In this document: positions 6,483 to 9,622 of the stretch, piece by piece | Layout: each line of letters opens with the position of its first letter | Position numbering within the stretch: the stretch's first letter is position 1 | Source: Desulfobulbaceae bacterium UBA5611 | GTDB lineage: Bacteria; Desulfobacterota; Desulfobulbia; Desulfobulbales; Desulfocapsaceae | DNA length: 9,622 nt | NCBI GenBank assembly: GCA_002424635.1 | Contig: DIKT01000046.1 | Coordinates: forward strand, 1 to 9,622 | Direction of reading: 5' to 3' | Notes under the pieces: model-generated | Told to the model about the DNA's origin: nothing | The model's input: only the letters and a program-made list of their open reading frames with translations | Databases searched by the model: none | Program-made: the position numbers and the translations under genes

Positions 6483-7574
6483 TTAGCAGTAATCCCCTAA
6501 ACAGATGCCGATATCCCTCGCCGTTAAAATTTTGTCACTGGTCAAGTCCACTTTTTTTCGAGACTTAATGGCATCAATCAGAGGCACGGGGACCATGGTG
6601 GACGCAGAAAGGGCCACCATATGGCCAAAGATGCCATTTTCAACCAGTCGCACGGCTGCGGCGCCGAAACGTAAAGCCAGTAAACGGTCAAAATTGGTCG
6701 GAGAGCCGCCTCGCTGTAAATGACCAAGCACCAGAGAGCGGGTATCTTTCTTTATTCTTTTGCGGATTTCAGCGGCCACCCATTCACCAACCCCTCCCAG
6801 TACAAGCTCCGCCCGTCCCAGTTCACCTTCACCTTTATTGATGACCGCGCCCCCTTTAACACTGGCGCCTTCAGCGACCACTACGATGGCGTAATCTTTG
6901 CCATGCAGTTCATTATTGGTAATTTTATTGCAAACCTCGTCCATATCAAATGGAATCTCCGGTAACAAAATAACATCTGCTCCTCCTGAGATCCCTGAGT
7001 AAAGAGCTATCCAGCCGGAGTCCCGCCCCATGACCTCAACCACCATGACCCGATCGTGGGATTTGGCTGTGGAATGTAATTTGTCTAAAGCCTCCGTCGC
7101 GGTTGATACTGCGGTATCGAAGCCAAAAGTGCGGTCTGTTGCCTCCAGATCATTATCAATGGTTTTGGGCACACCGATAACCGGCATTCCTTTCAGGGCA
7201 AAACGATGAGCTATTTCAAGGCTGCCATCACCACCAATGGCAATATGGCAGTTAAAACCCATTCGTTTGAAATTATTCATAATTTTATCAGAGATATCAA
7301 CAATCTGAATTTCGCCGGCTAGATTTTCCACAGGTATGGAAAAAGGGTTTCCCTTGTTAGTCGAACCCAGAATAGTGCCGCCGGTGGCATAAATGCCTTC
7401 CACATCCTTCAGAGTCAGGGGTTTAAGCTCATCAGGATTTAATAAACCTTTATAACCGCTGCGGCTGCCATAAACCTCCCATCCTCGGCGATAACAGGAA
7501 TGAACTACAGCGTAAATAACGGCATTAAGCCCCGGGGCGTCGCCACCACCGGTAGAGATGACAATTTTTTTCAT
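6483..7574 (-). CDS. pfkA: 6-phosphofructokinase, group III (mixed-signature) type
   Basis: A 363-residue phosphofructokinase, longer than E. coli PfkA (320) and typical of the PFK group III branch. It phosphorylates fructose 6-phosphate to fructose 1,6-bisphosphate in glycolysis. Visible motifs are STGGGDAPGLNAVI (7-20, nucleotide loop), ATGGTILGST (63-72), GGDGS (114-118), PKTIDND (136-142, catalytic D140) and MGRDSGWIAL (182-191). Family knowledge: Gly at the GGDGS position (E. coli 104) points to ATP, whereas Asp there is usual in PPi enzymes; Lys in PKTIDND (E. coli 124) is usual in PPi enzymes and in some group III ATP enzymes. The prediction is therefore ATP-dependent but not certain. 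Translation starts at ATG 7574 with a weak AGGTTG before it, and a palindrome overlaps this region. It is the first gene of a minus-strand pair with the glycosylase. No clear promoter was identified upstream on the minus strand. Confidence 0.95.
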   Translation of the reverse strand: MKKIVISTGGGDAPGLNAVIYAVVHSCYRRGWEVYGSRSGYKGLLNPDELKPLTLKDVEGIYATGGTILGSTNKGNPFSIPVENLAGEIQIVDISDKIMNNFKRMGFNCHIAIGGDGSLEIAHRFALKGMPVIGVPKTIDNDLEATDRTFGFDTAVSTATEALDKLHSTAKSHDRVMVVEVMGRDSGWIALYSGISGGADVILLPEIPFDMDEVCNKITNNELHGKDYAIVVVAEGASVKGGAVINKGEGELGRAELVLGGVGEWVAAEIRKRIKKDTRSLVLGHLQRGGSPTNFDRLLALRFGAAAVRLVENGIFGHMVALSASTMVPVPLIDAIKSRKKVDLTSDKILTARDIGICLGDYC

Positions 7575-7589
7575 ATCAACCTGTTGATA
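7574..7589. promoter_or_regulatory. 16-bp palindrome overlapping the pfk start and ribosome binding region
   Basis: TATCAAC (7574-7580) CT GTTGATA (7583-7589) is a perfect 7-bp-arm inverted repeat immediately at the pfk ATG. The 2-nt spacer is too tight for a full RNA hairpin, so a DNA operator is the more natural reading; a shortened hairpin could still affect the weak Shine-Dalgarno. It does not match any operator I can name. Confidence 0.35.
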
Positions 7590-7687
7590 AGTTTAATTTA
7601 ATGGAATACTCATTTATTTCCTCTTGATCTAGTGAGGAAAATGTGCGCTTGTAAGTTACAATCCCTGTAGAGGCATACGAAAGTGGA

Positions 7688-7716
7688 TTGACTTCTTGAG
7701 TTTAGCAACTTAAAAT
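7688..7716 (+). promoter_or_regulatory. Sigma70-type promoter for the selenoprotein gene
   Basis: TTGACT (7688-7693), a 17-nt spacer and TAAAAT (7711-7716) each match five of six consensus bases. Transcription would start near 7723, leaving a leader of about 119 nt. A second perfect -10, TATAAT at 7777-7782, has only a weak -35 (TTGTTC at 7756-7761, 15-nt spacer) and could be an alternative start. No riboswitch was recognised in the leader. Confidence 0.65.
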
Positions 7717-7841
7717 ACAGATTATACATGTTTATGGATGATTGGAAGTGTTCATTTGTTCTTCCGAAACCCTAAATATAATATGCTACCAGTTGAAAAT
7801 ACAACTATTTTTTATTAACCATAGATTTACAGGAGGATTTT

Positions 7842-8186
7842 ATGTCTGATTTTACCGTTACGGATCAAGCTGTGCAAAAACTTACTGAATACCTGGAGCA
7901 GAACAGTATCGATTCGGCTTTACGTATTGCCCTGATGCAGGGTGGCTGAGCAGGCCCCTCTTTGGGCTTGGCTCTGGATGAGCCAAAAAATAATGATAAA
8001 GTTTTTGAAAACGGCGGATTGAAGTTCCTCATTGAAGAAAGTCTGTTAACTACCTGCGGTACAGTTAGTGTTGATTATGTTGATGCCGGTCCACGTTCCG
8101 GTTTCGGCATTACTTCAAGCAATCCTATCAGTGGTGGCGGTGGTGGATGCAGCTCCGGCTCCTGCGGTTCCGGAGGGTGCAGTTAA
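7842..8186 (+). CDS. HesB/IscA-like selenoprotein (Sec at in-frame TGA, residue 36)
   Basis: Reading TGA at 7947-7949 as selenocysteine gives one 114-residue protein from a strong start: AGGAGG at 7831-7836, 5 nt before ATG 7842. The fold is that of A-type Fe-S carriers (IscA/ErpA/HesB): VTDQAVQKLTEYL helix, LRIALMQGG-U-AGPSLGLALDE (27-47), then VDYVDAG and SGFGITSSNP (77-95). In canonical members the residue after GG is the first conserved cysteine (GGCSG); here it is U36. A second cysteine, C72, lies in LLTTCG. Instead of the usual C-terminal CGCG pair there is a Gly/Ser/Cys tail (98-114) with C103, C108 and C113. This matches the known HesB-like selenoprotein family (TIGR01911 type). The role is inferred as binding or transfer of Fe-S or metal, or a redox function; it is not the housekeeping IscA. 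It is a single-gene unit with its own promoter and terminator. A nonsense-mutated pseudogene is unlikely, given conserved reading on both sides and the SECIS-like hairpin. Confidence 0.9.
7947..7986 (+). promoter_or_regulatory. UGA(Sec) codon and candidate bacterial SECIS element
   Basis: The recoded TGA is at 7947-7949. TTGGCTC (7968-7974) and GAGCCAA (7980-7986) form a perfect 7-bp stem with loop TGGAT, starting 18 nt after the TGA; the loop itself begins 25 nt after it. Bacterial SECIS hairpins recognised by SelB lie within the coding region just 3' of UGA and have a G among the first loop bases, which fits. A second hairpin, AGGCCC/GGGCTT (7952-7969, one G-U pair), lies between and competes for two bases; it may stack on the first. 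Confidence 0.75.
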
Positions 8187-8201
8187 GCCCTTATTTGTTC
8201 T

Positions 8202-8240
8202 AGGACGAACCTCGGTGGTATGAGGTTCGTCCTTTTTATT
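8202..8240 (+). terminator. Intrinsic terminator after the selenoprotein gene
   Basis: AGGACGAACCTC (8202-8213) and GAGGTTCGTCCT (8222-8233) form a perfect 12-bp GC-containing stem with an 8-nt loop, followed by TTTTATT. It begins 15 bp after the stop codon and separates this gene from clpB. Confidence 0.92.
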
Positions 8241-8302
8241 TAGGGCTGTTGCCCAAAATTATTAATTTCTAAACAATTCCTAAAGTAGTTTTTGCCTCTC
8301 AT

Positions 8303-8320
8303 TTCAAATGACCATTTGAA
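8303..8320. repeat. Inverted repeat in the clpB upstream region
   Basis: TTCAAAT (8303-8309) GACC ATTTGAA (8314-8320): perfect 7-bp arms with a 4-nt spacer. It could be an operator or a weak AT-rich hairpin. The surrounding 8241-8507 gap is T-rich and contains no gene that I can support. Confidence 0.3.
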
Positions 8321-8376
8321 TAACTTTTTCCTTTCTGGGCCTTGTCTTTTTTTTACCATTTTTTTTATTGTAGAAC

Positions 8377-8405
8377 TTGATATCTTATTGGTTTCGCCTT
8401 ACTTT
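8377..8405 (+). promoter_or_regulatory. Weak candidate promoter for clpB
   Basis: TTGATA (8377-8382), 17-nt spacer, TACTTT (8400-8405). The -35 extended as CTTGATA resembles the heat-shock sigma32 -35 (CTTGAAA), but the expected CCCCAT-type -10 is poor (CCTTACTT at 8397-8404). An inverted repeat CGCCTT/AAGGCG (8395-8413, 7-nt loop) overlaps the -10. No CIRCE element (TTAGCACTC-N9-GAGTGCTAA) is present. Heat induction is expected from family knowledge but is not shown by the sequence. Confidence 0.25.
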
Positions 8406-8507
8406 TAAAGGCGATCACATAAAAAAGTTGGAGAGCGGATAGTACTTTTTTTACTTAGCCGTAGAAGATAAGGCGGCATGAGATGTCATCACGGGAGGGG
8501 AAGTGGC

Positions 8508-9622
8508 ATGCAGTTTGATAAATTTACTATAAAGTCCCAGGAAGCAATTCAAGCGGCTCAGCAACTAGCTCAGGAAAAATCGCATCAGGAAATTCAGCCA
8601 GCCCATTTGGCCCGGGTCATCCTTGAACAACCGGAGGGTGTTGTGGTGCCGGTCCTTCAGAAAATGGGGGTTGATCCTGCTATTATTTTGATGGAACTGA
8701 ATAAGATAATTGACAAGATCCCACAAGTATCAGGCAGTGGAGCTGGTCAGGCTTATATCTCTGCTGTGCTCAAGCAGCTTCTTGACAAGGCCTTCACCAC
8801 TGCCAGCCAGATGCAGGATGAATTTGTCAGTCAGGAACATCTCTTTCTTACCCTTATCAAAGATGAAAGGTCTGAGCTCTCCCGGATGCTGCGCAATAAA
8901 GGCATTGACGAGAAAACCTTCCTGACGGCCCTGACCACTATTCGCGGCAATCAACGTGTTACCGATCAATATCCTGAAGACAAATACCAGGCCCTGGAAA
9001 AATATGCGCGTAATCTGACTGATATTGCCAAAAAAGGCAAACTCGATCCCGTCATTGGCCGGGACGAGGAGATCCGGCGGGTGATCCAGGTCTTGTCACG
9101 CCGCACCAAAAATAATCCTATTCTAATTGGAGAGCCAGGAGTCGGAAAAACGGCTATAGCTGAAGGTCTGGCCCAGCGCATTGTCAATGGCGATATTCCG
9201 GCCACCCTTGAAGGAAAGCAGGTTGTATCCCTTGATCTTGGTTCCTTGATTGCCGGGGCTAAATACCGCGGCGAGTTCGAGGACCGGCTGAAGGCAGTGC
9301 TGAAGGAAGTGGAAACCCGAGCAGGAGAAATAATCCTTTTTATCGATGAGATCCATACCCTGGTGGGAGCCGGGGCGGCGGAAGGCTCCATGGATGCCTC
9401 CAATATGCTCAAGCCTGCTCTGGCCCGGGGCGAGTTGCACTGTGTCGGCGCCACGACTCTGGATGAGTACAGGAAATATATAGAAAAAGATGCCGCCCTG
9501 GAACGTAGATTTCAGCCGGTCCTGATTCAGGAACCCAGTGAGGAAGACACCATTGCCATCCTCCGCGGTATCAAGGAAAAATATGAAGTGCATCATGGCG
9601 TCCGGATCCAGGATGCGGCAAC
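8508..9622 (+). CDS. clpB: ATP-dependent disaggregase ClpB (partial, runs off the right edge)
   Basis: 371 codons are visible. MQFDKFTIKSQEAIQAAQ is the usual ClpB N-terminus, followed by the double Clp_N repeat (about 1-145). Next comes the first AAA+ domain: KLDPVIGRDEEIRRVIQVL (about 181-199), Walker A GEPGVGKT at 208-215 (K214), the pore-loop region AGAKYRGEFEDRL, Walker B ILFIDEIHT with E281, and GATTLDEYRKYIEKDAALERRFQ with the arginine finger region. KYRGEFE and the spacing match ClpB rather than ClpA or ClpC, although the middle domain that would prove it is outside the window. ClpB is a cytosolic hexamer that resolubilises aggregated proteins with DnaK. GGAGG at 8494-8498, 9 nt before ATG 8508, decides the start; an in-frame ATG at 8478 would add 10 residues without a comparable ribosome binding site. 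It is transcribed separately from the selenoprotein gene. Confidence 0.93.
   Translation, partial: MQFDKFTIKSQEAIQAAQQLAQEKSHQEIQPAHLARVILEQPEGVVVPVLQKMGVDPAIILMELNKIIDKIPQVSGSGAGQAYISAVLKQLLDKAFTTASQMQDEFVSQEHLFLTLIKDERSELSRMLRNKGIDEKTFLTALTTIRGNQRVTDQYPEDKYQALEKYARNLTDIAKKGKLDPVIGRDEEIRRVIQVLSRRTKNNPILIGEPGVGKTAIAEGLAQRIVNGDIPATLEGKQVVSLDLGSLIAGAKYRGEFEDRLKAVLKEVETRAGEIILFIDEIHTLVGAGAAEGSMDASNMLKPALARGELHCVGATTLDEYRKYIEKDAALERRFQPVLIQEPSEEDTIAILRGIKEKYEVHHGVRIQDAA

Noticed and set aside
7842..7949. A nonsense mutation making a pseudogene
   Set aside because: The stop is TGA, sits at the ligand cysteine position, is followed by a SECIS-like hairpin, and the rest of the frame is intact.
7962..8186. 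A separate short gene starting at a TTG after the TGA
   Set aside because: The upstream 35 codons continue the same HesB-like domain in the same frame, with a strong ribosome binding site at 7831. The start at 7962 lies inside the SECIS-like region and would remove the ligand loop.
8478..8507. Alternative clpB start at ATG 8478
   Set aside because: The strong GGAGG at 8494-8498 is placed for ATG 8508, and MQFDKFT is the usual ClpB beginning.
8966..9596. Overlapping minus-strand frames (8966-9454, 9123-9596)
   Set aside because: They are antisense to the clpB AAA+ domain, whose Walker motifs are clear.
1..9622. tRNA or rRNA genes, CRISPR arrays, insertion sequences, attachment sites, replication origin
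   Set aside because: No cloverleaf, regularly spaced direct repeats, transposase-like frame with terminal repeats, or origin-like box cluster was seen on reading both strands. This was by eye, so short elements could be missed.

Overview
The window (about 9.6 kb) looks like ordinary chromosomal DNA of a Gram-negative, probably anaerobic bacterium. The best guess is Desulfobacterota (the former Deltaproteobacteria, Desulfobulbales-like). The basis is the mix of genes: a HesB/IscA-like selenoprotein, a PFK with the mixed group III signature, a MagIII/endonuclease III-domain glycosylase and a flagellar rod-like protein. The taxon is inferred, not proven. No mobile element, CRISPR array, rRNA or tRNA gene was recognised.

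Left part (1-5700). A RelA/SpoT-family gene leaves the window on the minus strand. Its (p)ppGpp hydrolase HD residues are intact, but its synthetase domain has lost key catalytic residues. It diverges from rnr (RNase R) across a 236-bp region with a good sigma70-type promoter and two small leader hairpins. Rightward of rnr lie a gene for an unrecognised single-pass membrane/coiled-coil protein, a probable terminator, trmJ (tRNA 2'-O-methyltransferase, with no visible ribosome binding site), and an isolated compact FlgC-like flagellar rod gene.

Middle part (5835-7574, minus strand). A two-gene unit holds a 6-phosphofructokinase and, 12 bp downstream, a HhH-GPD DNA glycosylase. The glycosylase keeps only three of the four Fe-S cysteines; the stop codon sits exactly where the fourth is expected. 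A 16-bp palindrome touches the pfk start codon.

Right part (7575-9622). A strong sigma70-type promoter drives a small gene interrupted by an in-frame TGA. The gene is a HesB/IscA-like selenoprotein: TGA (Sec36) replaces the first conserved cysteine of the A-type Fe-S carrier fold. A perfect 7-bp hairpin with a UGGAU loop, 18 nt after the TGA, is a good bacterial SECIS candidate. The gene ends in a Gly/Cys-rich tail and a textbook intrinsic terminator. clpB then starts and runs off the right edge.

The genes do not form one pathway. Several are linked to stress and RNA or protein quality control: (p)ppGpp hydrolysis, RNase R, TrmJ, DNA base excision, Fe-S handling and the ClpB disaggregase. 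The most notable element is the selenoprotein with its recoding hairpin. A simple ORF caller would truncate it or start it after the TGA. Next in interest are the degenerate synthetase of the RelA/SpoT protein, the three-cysteine glycosylase and the orphan rod-like gene.
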